Assembly (NCBI GenBank): GCA_026417815.1
Contig: JAOACN010000328.1
Coordinates: 1-12,722, forward strand
Source of the DNA: Chloroflexaceae bacterium
Lineage (GTDB): Bacteria > Chloroflexota > Chloroflexia > Chloroflexales > Chloroflexaceae
Direction of reading: 5' to 3'
Length of the DNA stretch: 12,722 bases
Position numbers and translations under genes: made by a program
In this document: positions 1 through 6,601 of the stretch, piece by piece
Position numbering within the stretch: the stretch's first letter is position 1
Layout: each line of letters opens with the position of its first letter
Notes under the pieces: generated by a model
Told to the model about the DNA's origin: nothing
Databases searched by the model: none
What the model saw: only the letters and a program-made list of their open reading frames with translations

Positions 1-1722
1 CTGCTGCTGGTCTTCGCCCTCGCAAGGCCCTACCTGGCGGCCCAGGGTATCAGCGGGCGCAATCTGATCATTATCATTGACCACTCGGCCAGCATGGGCG
101 CCACCGACGAGCCGCCCACCCGCCTCCACGCCGCCCGGGAACGGGCCTACCAGTTGATCGATCAACTGCCCGATGGCGGGCGCGCCACCGTGATCGCCGC
201 CGGCGGGCGCATGGAGGTTCCCGCCGCCGCCACCACTGACCGGCGCGAACTGCGGCGCGCCGTCGAACAGATCCAGCTCTCCAACGGCGGTGGCTCCGAC
301 CTCTCCCAGGCCCTGACCCTCGCCGCCGCCCTGGCTGCCCGCGAAGAGGATAGCGAGGTGGCCATCATCTCCGATGGCAACGTCACCCTGCCGACCAACC
401 TGCGCGTGCCCGCCCGCGTCAGCTATTTCCCTATCGGGCGCGCCACCGAAAACATGGCCGTGAGCGCCATCGCCCTCCAGACAGGCGCAACCGGACAGAC
501 GCTCTTCGTGCAGGTCACCAACTACGGCCAGGCCAGCGCCACCCGCCGCCTCGATCTCTACCTCGACGGGGCGATCTTCAACGCCTATAACCTGACCATC
601 GAAGCCGGCCGCGAGCAGAGCCTGATCATCGATCTTCCACCCCAGGTCGAAGTGGTCGAGGCTCACCTCGACGGCGCCGATGCCATGCCCGCCGACGACC
701 GCGCCTTCGCCGTCAGCCCGGCGACGGAGGCCACCACCGTGCGCCTGGTTACGGCGGGCAACCGCTTCCTCGAAACCGGCCTGAGCCTGTTGCCTGGCCT
801 GAACGTGGTCACCGTCCCCGCTGAAACCACCACGTTCACCGAGACCGTCGCCCAGGTGCCGGTGACCATTCTTGATGGGGTAACGCCAGCGGAGCTGCCG
901 CCCGGCAACCTGCTGTTCATCAATCCGCTCCGCTCCACGGCCTACTTCTCGGTCACCGGAACGATCGAGTTCCCGCAGGTGCGTCCGGCCAGCGGCGAGG
1001 ACCCCGTGCTGCGCAACGTGAGCCTGAGCGAGGTGAGTGTGCTGAAGGCGGCGCGGATCGTGCCGGGCAACTGGGGCCGCGTGGTGGTCAACAGCGATGG
1101 CGGGCCGCTGCTGGTGGTCGGCGAGCGCGAAGGACGGCGCCTGGCGGTTCTGAGCTTCGATCTGCACGAGTCGGACCTGCCGCTGCAGATCGCCTTTCCC
1201 CTGTTGCTCTCGAACCTCATGAACTTCCTCGCCCCTGGCAGCGGGGCCGAGGCGGCCCAGCTCACCCCGGGCCAACCCCTCAGCCGCCAGGTGGACGCCG
1301 CGATCACCGAGGTGCGCGTGACGCGCCCCGATGGGCGCACCGTCAGTTCCCGCAGCGGGGAGGTGCAGATCCAGGCCGGCCAGGCCATCTACGCCGATAC
1401 CGATGCCCTGGGCATCTACACGGTCGAAGAACTCACCGGCGACACCGTGGTCGGGCGTCACCGCTACGCCGTCAACCTCTTCGCGCCAGGCGAGTCGCGC
1501 ATCGCCACCCAGCGCGACCTGAGCATCCCCCAGACCAGCGGCGCCAGCAGCACCGTCTCCCGCGAGCGCGACAGCCGGCAGGAGTTCTGGCGCCTGGTGG
1601 CTCTGATCGCGCTGATCGTGCTGCTGGTGGAGTGGCTCGTGTACCAGCGCAACGGCCTGGCCTACCTGCGCGAGCGCTGGCGTCAGCGCGCCGGCGACCG
1701 CCAATCGCCCCTGCGGTCGTGA
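1..1722 (+). CDS. VWA-domain, BatA-like membrane protein (5'-truncated)
   Basis: The reading frame is open from the first base, so the true start lies upstream; the ATG at 94 is inside the metal-binding motif and is not the start. The visible 573 residues begin with the end of a hydrophobic helix followed by ARPYL, as in BatA-type aerotolerance proteins. A von Willebrand A domain follows at about residues 20-140, with a MIDAS signature D27-x-S29-x-S31, GGGSDL near 96-101 (Ser where Thr is usual) and ISDG near 122-126. Next come a beta-rich extracytoplasmic region (about 135-510) and a C-terminal membrane helix at about 532-548, ending in a basic cytoplasmic tail. The family is thought to bind Mg2+-dependent protein ligands at the membrane, often beside MoxR ATPases and other Bat proteins; that partner would lie off the left edge. 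The family is clear. The exact role is not. Confidence 0.85.
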   Translation: MLLVFALARPYLAAQGISGRNLIIIIDHSASMGATDEPPTRLHAARERAYQLIDQLPDGGRATVIAAGGRMEVPAAATTDRRELRRAVEQIQLSNGGGSDLSQALTLAAALAAREEDSEVAIISDGNVTLPTNLRVPARVSYFPIGRATENMAVSAIALQTGATGQTLFVQVTNYGQASATRRLDLYLDGAIFNAYNLTIEAGREQSLIIDLPPQVEVVEAHLDGADAMPADDRAFAVSPATEATTVRLVTAGNRFLETGLSLLPGLNVVTVPAETTTFTETVAQVPVTILDGVTPAELPPGNLLFINPLRSTAYFSVTGTIEFPQVRPASGEDPVLRNVSLSEVSVLKAARIVPGNWGRVVVNSDGGPLLVVGEREGRRLAVLSFDLHESDLPLQIAFPLLLSNLMNFLAPGSGAEAAQLTPGQPLSRQVDAAITEVRVTRPDGRTVSSRSGEVQIQAGQAIYADTDALGIYTVEELTGDTVVGRHRYAVNLFAPGESRIATQRDLSIPQTSGASSTVSRERDSRQEFWRLVALIALIVLLVEWLVYQRNGLAYLRERWRQRAGDRQSPLRS

Positions 1723-1739
1723 GGTCGCGCCCGCCTCAT

Positions 1740-1758
1740 GGGAGGGCGTTGCCCTCCC
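1740..1758. repeat. Palindrome family A, copy 1 (GGGAGGGC-GTT-GCCCTCCC)
   Basis: This is a perfect 8-bp inverted repeat with a 3-base loop, 18 bases after the VWA stop codon. It is followed by AGGAAAA and no T-run, so it is a poor intrinsic terminator, although it could stabilise the 3' end of the VWA mRNA. Related copies lie at 6354-6374, 9380-9402, 10380-10402 and, degenerate, at 10548-10562. Confidence 0.7.
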
Positions 1759-1778
1759 AGGAAAACTCAATACCGGCC

Positions 1779-1804
1779 TTGCGCGCCGCAGGGCCGTGTA
1801 TAAT
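1779..1804 (+). promoter_or_regulatory. Candidate sigma-70-type promoter for ybdK
   Basis: A perfect TATAAT lies at 1799-1804 with TG directly before it, in otherwise GC-rich DNA. The best -35 match is TTGCGC at 1779-1784, only 14 bases upstream, which is short. Transcription from here would give a leader of about 160 bases that contains the inverted repeat at 1872-1931. The -10 is convincing by eye; the -35 is not. Confidence 0.4.
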
Positions 1805-1871
1805 ACATAACACAGCAAGATCGGCAACCGAAGCGCGGCGGATACGGTTCACAGCAACCAGACACGTTCGG

Positions 1872-1931
1872 CCGCAGAGGTCGCGGCAGGGCGCAAAGGG
1901 CCTAAAAACTCATCCTCTGCGTACTCTGCGG
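1872..1931. repeat. Inverted repeat with CCGCAGAG / CTCTGCGG ends in the ybdK leader
   Basis: CCGCAGAG (1872-1879) is mirrored exactly by CTCTGCGG (1924-1931), and the arms continue imperfectly inward (CGC...AGG against CCTCTGCG). The central part is A-rich (CCTAAAAACTCAT). The pattern of tandem CGCAGAGG-like units on one side and CTCTGCG units on the other resembles a dispersed intergenic repeat that I recall from several GC-rich bacterial genomes; this recollection is not verified here. It lies between the candidate promoter and the ybdK ribosome binding site and could fold in the leader RNA. Confidence 0.6.
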
Positions 1932-1974
1932 TACATCTGAACACATACGCGCGGCGAGGCGCCAGGAGCGGCAC

Positions 1975-3117
1975 ATGAGCGTTTATAACCCCATGGACCC
2001 CGACTTCGCGTTTACCCTGGGGATCGAGGAAGAGTACCAGATCGTCGATCCGGAAACTCGGGAACTGCGCTCGTACATCACTCAGATCCTCGAACCAGGG
2101 CGAACCATCCTGCGCGAGCAGATCAAGCCGGAGATGCACCAGAGCATCGTGGAAGTGGGAACGCGCCCCTGCCGCACCATCTCCGAGGCCCGCGCCGAGA
2201 TCCGCCACCTCCGCGGCACGATTGCCGGTCTGGCCGATCGCCACGGGCTGAAGATCGTCGCCGCCGGGACGCATCCCTTCTCCTCGTGGATGACCCAGGA
2301 GATCTTTCCCCACGAACGCTACCAGGCCGTGGTGGGCGAAATGCAGGACGCCGCCCTGCAGTTGCTCATTTTTGGCATGCACTGCCACATCGGCATGCCC
2401 AACAATGAGGTCGCCATCGAACTGATGAACGTGGCCCGCTACGTCGGGCCGCACCTGCTGGCCATCTCCACTTCCTCCCCCTTCTGGATGGGGCGCAAAA
2501 CCGGCTTCAAGTCCTACCGCAGCGTGGTCTTCAGCGGCTTTCCCCGCACCGGCACCCCGCCCACCTTCCACTCCGCCGCCGAGTTCGAACGCTACGTGCA
2601 GTTGTTGGTCTCGACCAATTGCATTGACAATGGCAAGAAGATCTGGTGGGACCTGCGCCCGCACCCCTTCTTCGGCACGCTGGAGTTCCGCGTCTGCGAT
2701 GTCGCCACGCGCCTGGAGGAGTGCCTGGCCCTGGCCGCCATGATGCAGGCGATTATCGTCAAGTTCTACCGCATGTTCGAGGAGAATACGACCTTCCGCG
2801 TCTACCGGCGCGCGTTGATCAACGAGAACAAGTGGCGCGCCCAACGCTGGGGCCTGGAAGGCAAGTTGATCGATTTCGGCAAACGCGCCGAGGTCGAAAC
2901 CAGGGCCCTCGTGCACGAGATGGTCGCCCTGGTGGACGACGTGGTAGATATGCTGGGTTCGCGCCGCGAGGTCGAGTACCTGTTGAAGATCGCCGATGAG
3001 GGCAGCAGCGCCGACCGGCAACTGCGCGTCTTCGCCGAGACCAACGACCTCAAGGCGGTGGTTGATAATTTGATTACCGAAACGATGGAAGGGGTGGAGA
3101 TGCTGCGCTTTGAGTGA
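1975..3117 (+). CDS. ybdK: YbdK-family carboxylate-amine ligase (GCS2-like)
   Basis: This 380-residue protein belongs to the glutamate-cysteine ligase family 2 / YbdK group, ATP-grasp-unrelated enzymes that join a carboxylate to an amine with ATP; E. coli YbdK has only weak glutamate-cysteine ligase activity, so the physiological substrate is open. Diagnostic segments in order are TLGIEEEYQIVDP (residues 14-26), AGTHPF (97-102), MHCHIGMP (135-142), ISTSSPFW (164-171), TGFKSYR (176-182) and WWDLRPHPFFGTLEFRVCD (224-242). Length is typical of the family. The start is set by AGGAG at 1964-1968, six bases before ATG, and by the conserved N-terminus. The acyl-CoA dehydrogenase follows after 109 bases on the same strand and may be co-transcribed, but no functional link is evident. 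Confidence 0.93.
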   Translation: MSVYNPMDPDFAFTLGIEEEYQIVDPETRELRSYITQILEPGRTILREQIKPEMHQSIVEVGTRPCRTISEARAEIRHLRGTIAGLADRHGLKIVAAGTHPFSSWMTQEIFPHERYQAVVGEMQDAALQLLIFGMHCHIGMPNNEVAIELMNVARYVGPHLLAISTSSPFWMGRKTGFKSYRSVVFSGFPRTGTPPTFHSAAEFERYVQLLVSTNCIDNGKKIWWDLRPHPFFGTLEFRVCDVATRLEECLALAAMMQAIIVKFYRMFEENTTFRVYRRALINENKWRAQRWGLEGKLIDFGKRAEVETRALVHEMVALVDDVVDMLGSRREVEYLLKIADEGSSADRQLRVFAETNDLKAVVDNLITETMEGVEMLRFE

Positions 3118-3151
3118 CCGGGGCGCGCCGGACGATGGCCTCCGGTCGCTC

Positions 3152-3173
3152 TCCGGGGCAACCAGGCCCCGGA
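3152..3173. repeat. Hairpin between ybdK and acyl-CoA dehydrogenase
   Basis: TCCGGGGC (3152-3159) and GCCCCGGA (3166-3173) form an 8-bp perfect stem with a 6-base loop (AACCAG). There is no T-run after it, so it looks like a weak or processing hairpin and not a classical terminator. It lies 34 bases after the ybdK stop. Confidence 0.5.
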
Positions 3174-3226
3174 AGCGTGGACCGCCCCGTGGAATATCGC
3201 CATGTGGTGCAAGGGAGCAACCAGGT

Positions 3227-4372
3227 ATGCACTTTGATCTGACCCGCGAGCAAGAACTGATCCGCCAGACCGTGCGCGAGTTCGCCGAGAAGGAGATCGC
3301 CCCACGGGCGCGCCATGTTGATGAGACGGGGGAGTTCCCCGCCGAAACCTTCGCGAAGATGGGCAAACTGGGCCTGATGGGCCTGCCCTTCCCCGAAGAG
3401 TACGGCGGCGCGGGCGCCGACACGATCAGCGCCGCCATCGCCGTCGAAGAAGTGGCCCGCGTGTGCGGCTCCACCGCCCTGGCTTATGCCGCGCATATGG
3501 GCCTGGGCTCGGCGCCGATCTTCATGTTCGGCACCGAGGAGCAGAAGCGCAAGTTTCTCGTGCCCGCGGCCCGCGGCGAATACCTGGGCGCCTTTGGCCT
3601 CACCGAACCCCACGCCGGCTCCGACGCCGGGGCCACCCGTACCCGCGCGGTGCTCGAAGGCAATGAATGGGTGATCAATGGCCAGAAGATGTGGATCACC
3701 AACGCGCCCATCGCCGGCCATCTGATCGTCACCGCTGTCACTGACCCCGAGCGGGGCAAGAAGGGCATCTCGGCCTTTATCATTCCGCGCGGCACGCCGG
3801 GCCTCAGTTTCGGCAAGCACGAGCCGAAGATGGGCCTGCGCGGTTCTATCTCCACGGCGGTGATGCTGGAGAACGTGCGCGTGCCCAGAGAGAACATGCT
3901 CGGTGAGCGTGGTCACGGCTTCGTGCAGTTCCTGCGCGTGCTCGACGGCGGGCGCATCAGCATCGGCGCCATGGCCGTGGGCCTGGCCCAGGGCGCCTAT
4001 GAGGCCGCCGTGCGCTACGCCCGTGAACGCGAGGCCTTCGGCAAACCCATCGGCATGCACCAGTCCGTCGCGAATATGATTGCCGATATGGAAGTCGGCA
4101 TCGAAACCGCCCGGCTGTATGTCTACAAGGCCGCCTGGCTCAAGGACCAGCACCGCCATTTCCATCGCGAAGCTGCGGTCGCCAAACTCTACGCCTCTGA
4201 GGTGTCGGAGAAGATCTGCCGCGACGCCATCCAGATCTTCGGCGGCTATGGTTACAGCCAGGAGTTCCCCGTCGAGCGCATGTACCGCGATACCCGCCTG
4301 CTGACCATCGGCGAGGGCACCTCGGAGATCCTCCGGAACGTGATCTCGCACGGGGTGCTGGGCTTCCGCTAG
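3227..4372 (+). CDS. Acyl-CoA dehydrogenase (FAD-dependent)
   Basis: This 381-residue flavoenzyme has the full acyl-CoA dehydrogenase architecture: alpha N-domain (about 1-118), beta middle domain (about 122-220) and alpha C-domain (about 230-381). Visible signatures are AFGLTEPHAGSDAG (122-135), the WVINGQKMWITNA strand (148-160), MGLRGS (202-207), RxREAFGKPI (266-275), IFGGYGYSQEFPVERMYRD (337-355) and GEGTSEILR (362-370). E363 stands where the medium- and short-chain enzymes place the catalytic base that abstracts the alpha proton. It oxidises an acyl-CoA to the enoyl-CoA and passes electrons to an electron-transfer flavoprotein; chain length and branching preference cannot be read from the sequence. 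The ATG at 3227 is preferred over an in-frame ATG at 3110 because GGGAG (3213-3217) precedes it by nine bases, the N-terminus MHFDLTREQ is family-like, and the 39-residue extension would be arginine- and proline-rich. Confidence 0.95.
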   Translation: MHFDLTREQELIRQTVREFAEKEIAPRARHVDETGEFPAETFAKMGKLGLMGLPFPEEYGGAGADTISAAIAVEEVARVCGSTALAYAAHMGLGSAPIFMFGTEEQKRKFLVPAARGEYLGAFGLTEPHAGSDAGATRTRAVLEGNEWVINGQKMWITNAPIAGHLIVTAVTDPERGKKGISAFIIPRGTPGLSFGKHEPKMGLRGSISTAVMLENVRVPRENMLGERGHGFVQFLRVLDGGRISIGAMAVGLAQGAYEAAVRYAREREAFGKPIGMHQSVANMIADMEVGIETARLYVYKAAWLKDQHRHFHREAAVAKLYASEVSEKICRDAIQIFGGYGYSQEFPVERMYRDTRLLTIGEGTSEILRNVISHGVLGFR

Positions 4373-4437
4373 GGCAAGCAGACCAGAGGGTAGTTGGAGC
4401 GTACCTGTTCACACCTGGCGTAACAAGGAGAGCCTGA

Positions 4438-4488
4438 GAGCGAGGGCGTCTCGCCCTCGAAGACAACCAGGGCTGGAAGCCCTCGCTC
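4438..4488. repeat. Nested inverted repeats upstream of ptsI (GAGCGAGGGC / GCCCTCGCTC)
   Basis: A perfect 10-bp inverted repeat (4438-4447 with 4479-4488) encloses two smaller hairpins that compete with it: CGAGGGCG-TCT-CGCCCTCG (4441-4459) and GGGCT-GGA-AGCCC (4470-4482). The long stem and the two short stems cannot all form at once. Outside them, CTGTTCAC (4405-4412) is complementary to GTGAACAG (4500-4507), and GTTGGAGC occurs directly repeated at 4393-4400 and 4512-4519. The arrangement is either a dispersed repeat related to family A or a structured leader. Confidence 0.6.
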
Positions 4489-4499
4489 CCAGGAGAAGG

Positions 4500-4577
4500 G
4501 TGAACAGTTGCGTTGGAGCAACCCGTGGGGCAATCCTCCGGGGTGCTCCACTCCAGGGTAAGGAACCCCTTCTATGA
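4500..4577 (+). CDS. Possible 25-aa leader ORF overlapping the ptsI start
   Basis: A GTG at 4500 opens a 25-codon frame that ends with a TGA (4575-4577) overlapping the ptsI ATG (4574-4576) in an ATGA junction. The purine stretch AGGAGAAGG (4491-4499) directly precedes it and could act as a Shine-Dalgarno. The product would be small and without recognisable features. The ATGA overlap would allow translational coupling with ptsI, but ptsI also has its own AAGGA at 4560-4564. The purine stretch borders a repeat, so this may be chance. Confidence 0.25.
   Translation: MNSCVGATRGAILRGAPLQGKEPLL
4515..4549 (+). promoter_or_regulatory. Hairpin just upstream of the ptsI ribosome binding site
   Basis: GGAGCA (4515-4520) pairs with TGCTCC (4544-4549), with partial continuation of the stem by ACCC against GGGG. 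The stem ends ten bases before the ptsI AAGGA (4560-4564). It could influence ribosome access, but the sequence matches no riboswitch class that I know. Confidence 0.3.
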
Positions 4578-6271
4578 CCGCGCGTAGCTTCACCGGCCTT
4601 GCTGCCGCGCCGGGGCTGGCCTTTGGCGCGGCGCTTGTCTACCACGCCACGCCCGCCCGCCTGGACGCCTCTGCCGATCCCGCAACCGAACGAACCCGGC
4701 TCATTCGCGCCCTGGCTGAAACCGACGCTACCTTTGCGGCCCATGAGGCCGCTTCGCGCGCGGCGGGCCAGAGCGAGAGCGCCGCGATCTTCGCCGCGCA
4801 CCGGCTGCTGCTCAACGATCCCTCGCTGCGTGAACGCGCCATCGCCCTGGTCACCGAACTGGGTCAGGCCGCCGCCGAGGCGATTATCGCCGCTGCCGAA
4901 GAGCAGGCCCTCGAACTCGAACGCCTGGGTGACGCCTACCTCAGCGCCAGGGCCGCCGATGTGCGCGCCGTGGCCGTGCAGGTCTGGCGCGCCCTGACCG
5001 GAAGCGGCGGCCTCGGCAGGCGCCTGGTCGCCCCTTCCATCGTTGTGGCCCGCGATCTCGACCCCGCCGACCTCGCTGGCGCTCCCCGCGATTTGCTGCG
5101 GGGCATCGCCCTCGCCGCAGGGGGTATCACGGCCCATGCCAGCATCATCGCCCGTAGTCTGGGCATCCCTGCCGTCGTCGGGCTTGGCGATGCGATCCTG
5201 ACCGCGGCGGCCAGCGCCCGCACCATCGCCCTGGATGGCGACCAGGGCCTGGTGACGCTCGACCCGCCCGCCGATGACGCGGCCCGCTGGCGTCCCCGTC
5301 CATGCGACCGATCTGCGCGCGGCGCTACCCCACGGGACCCGGTCACCACCCGCGATGGGCGCCGCGTCCGCCTGCTGGCCAACGTCGCCTCGCCAGCCGA
5401 AGCGCGCGACGCCTGCGCCGAGGGCGCCGAGGGCATCGGGCTGCTGCGTACCGAATGGCTCTTTCTCGAACGTCCCGATTTGCCCGACGAGGAAGAGCAG
5501 GTGGCCCTGTACCAGGCGGTGGCCGCCGCTATGCCCGACGCGCCGATCACCGTGCGCACCCTGGATATTGGCGGCGACAAGCGCCTGCCGGCCCTGCCCC
5601 TGCCCCGCGAGGACAACCCTTTCCTCGGGTCGCGCGGCATTCGCGTCTGCCTGAGCCGCCCGGAGATCTTCCTGCCCCAACTCCGCGCCCTGCTGCGCGC
5701 CCGGGCCACGCATGACATTCGCCTGATGCTACCCATGGTCACCACCGTCGCCGAAGTGCGGCGCACGCGCGCCCTGCTTGACCAGGCGCGGAACCAGCTC
5801 GTCGCCGCCGGACGCCCCTGCGCTCCCTCCATCCCGCTGGGGGTGATGATCGAAGTGCCCGCCGCCGCGCTCAACGCCGGACATCTGGCTCAGGAGGCAG
5901 CGTTCTTCAGCCTCGGCACCAACGATCTCACTCAGTACACCCTGGCCTGCGACCGGGGGAACCACCGCCTGGCCGACCTGTACCAGCCGCTCGACCCGGC
6001 CGTGCTGCGCCTGATCCGTATGGCCTGCGAAGCCGCCCACCAGCATGGACGCCCCGCCGGCATCTGTGGCGAGCTCAGCAGCGACCCCCAGGTGACCGCG
6101 CTGCTGATCGGTCTGGGCGCCGATGAATTGACCTGCGCCCCCGCGGCCCTGGAACGGGTGCGCGCCGCCATCACCGCCACCGATACCCGCGCGGCCCGTG
6201 ACCTGGCCGAGCGCGCCCTCGCCGCCGAAGGCCCGGAACAGGTTCGCGCGATGCTGCGCGATACGCTATAA
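4574..6271 (+). CDS. ptsI: Phosphoenolpyruvate-protein phosphotransferase (PTS enzyme I)
   Basis: Enzyme I takes phosphate from phosphoenolpyruvate onto a histidine and hands it to HPr in the cytoplasm. The 565 residues match the usual length. An N-terminal HPr-binding and phosphohistidine region (about 1-230) contains GGITAHASIIARSLGIPAV, with H188 as the phosphorylated histidine (H189 in E. coli). The PEP-binding barrel (about 255-560) has GIGLLRTEWLF (287-297), VRTLDIGGDK (327-336), NPFLGSRGIR (348-357), MIEVPAAAL (425-433), FFSLGTNDLTQYTLACDRGN (444-463) and GICGELSSD (496-504), with C498 the acid/base cysteine. All key residues are present, so it should be active. Codons 252-260 follow an Arg/Pro-rich linker. 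No HPr or enzyme II gene is in the window, so its sugar or regulatory partner is unknown. AAGGA at 4560-4564 supports the start. Confidence 0.96.
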   Translation: MTARSFTGLAAAPGLAFGAALVYHATPARLDASADPATERTRLIRALAETDATFAAHEAASRAAGQSESAAIFAAHRLLLNDPSLRERAIALVTELGQAAAEAIIAAAEEQALELERLGDAYLSARAADVRAVAVQVWRALTGSGGLGRRLVAPSIVVARDLDPADLAGAPRDLLRGIALAAGGITAHASIIARSLGIPAVVGLGDAILTAAASARTIALDGDQGLVTLDPPADDAARWRPRPCDRSARGATPRDPVTTRDGRRVRLLANVASPAEARDACAEGAEGIGLLRTEWLFLERPDLPDEEEQVALYQAVAAAMPDAPITVRTLDIGGDKRLPALPLPREDNPFLGSRGIRVCLSRPEIFLPQLRALLRARATHDIRLMLPMVTTVAEVRRTRALLDQARNQLVAAGRPCAPSIPLGVMIEVPAAALNAGHLAQEAAFFSLGTNDLTQYTLACDRGNHRLADLYQPLDPAVLRLIRMACEAAHQHGRPAGICGELSSDPQVTALLIGLGADELTCAPAALERVRAAITATDTRAARDLAERALAAEGPEQVRAMLRDTL

Positions 6272-6353
6272 TCGCTGGATAGAGTGCATCAGTGGTTCAC
6301 CTCGAACCCCGAGCGGTTTCGCTGCACATCACGAGGACCAGCACGGGTTCTCC

Positions 6354-6374
6354 TGGGAGGGCTTCGTTCTCCCA
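6354..6374. repeat. Palindrome family A, copy 2 (degenerate)
   Basis: TGGGAG (6354-6359) pairs with CTCCCA (6369-6374). Inside it, GGC against GTT can extend the stem by wobble pairs as RNA around a TTC loop. It lies in the 330-base gap between ptsI and sigA, 25 bases before a family B copy. Confidence 0.55.
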
Positions 6375-6380
6375 AACCTC

Positions 6381-6417
6381 CCCGGTGGGCAGGGGCGGGG
6401 GGAAACCTGGTCTCTCC
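6381..6417. repeat. Palindrome family B, copy 1 (inverted orientation, degenerate)
   Basis: GGGGAAACC-T-GGTCTCTCC (6399-6417) is an imperfect palindrome with two mismatches. Preceding it is GGGCAGGGGCG, whose reverse complement CGCCCCTGCCC follows the perfect palindrome at 10435-10457. Over the shared half-arm plus tail the two loci match at about 20 of 21 positions, in opposite orientation, so they are copies of one element. Confidence 0.6.
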
Positions 6418-6458
6418 TCTTCTTACACCAGGCCCTCCAACGCCCGTAAGGCGAATGT

Positions 6459-6467
6459 GCTACAATA
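6459..6467 (+). promoter_or_regulatory. Candidate extended -10 promoter for sigA
   Basis: TGCTACAAT at 6459-6467 has the TGn-TACAAT form of an extended -10, in a locally AT-richer patch 135 bases upstream of the sigA start. No good -35 hexamer is seen at the usual distance, which extended -10 promoters tolerate. A second TATAAT (6267-6272) overlaps the ptsI stop codon. The remainder of the gap 6272-6601 holds the two palindromes and nothing else that I recognise. Confidence 0.4.
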
Positions 6468-6601
6468 TACGCCATACGCCACGCCGGTCATTCGTACTAA
6501 CGTCGTCGCCTCCCGTCGCCTCGCCACTCCTCTATGCCCTATATCAGGGAGGATACGCTCAGGAGAACCCGTTGGCGCCAGGCCCATCCAAGGAAATGTC
6601 T

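Noticed and set aside
94..96. ATG at 94 as start of the VWA gene
   Set aside because: The frame is open to base 1, and residues before this ATG contain the DxSxS metal-binding motif and the end of a membrane helix, so the gene starts outside the window.
1849..3474. 541-codon minus-strand frame opposite ybdK
   Set aside because: The translation is rich in His, Gly, Ala and Asp, typical of an antisense frame in GC-rich DNA, and shows no family motif. ybdK on the other strand is unmistakable.
3074..4351. 425-codon minus-strand frame opposite the acyl-CoA dehydrogenase
   Set aside because: It is the mirror of a clear acyl-CoA dehydrogenase; the composition is antisense-like and no motif is present.
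4409..5713. 434-codon minus-strand frame opposite ptsI
   Set aside because: It is a shadow of ptsI, with Gly/Gln/Ala-rich low-information sequence.
6284..6601. N-terminal extension of the sigma factor to an ATG at 6284
   Set aside because: The extension reads through two palindromes and the candidate promoter; the Shine-Dalgarno and conserved region 1.1 place the start at 6602.
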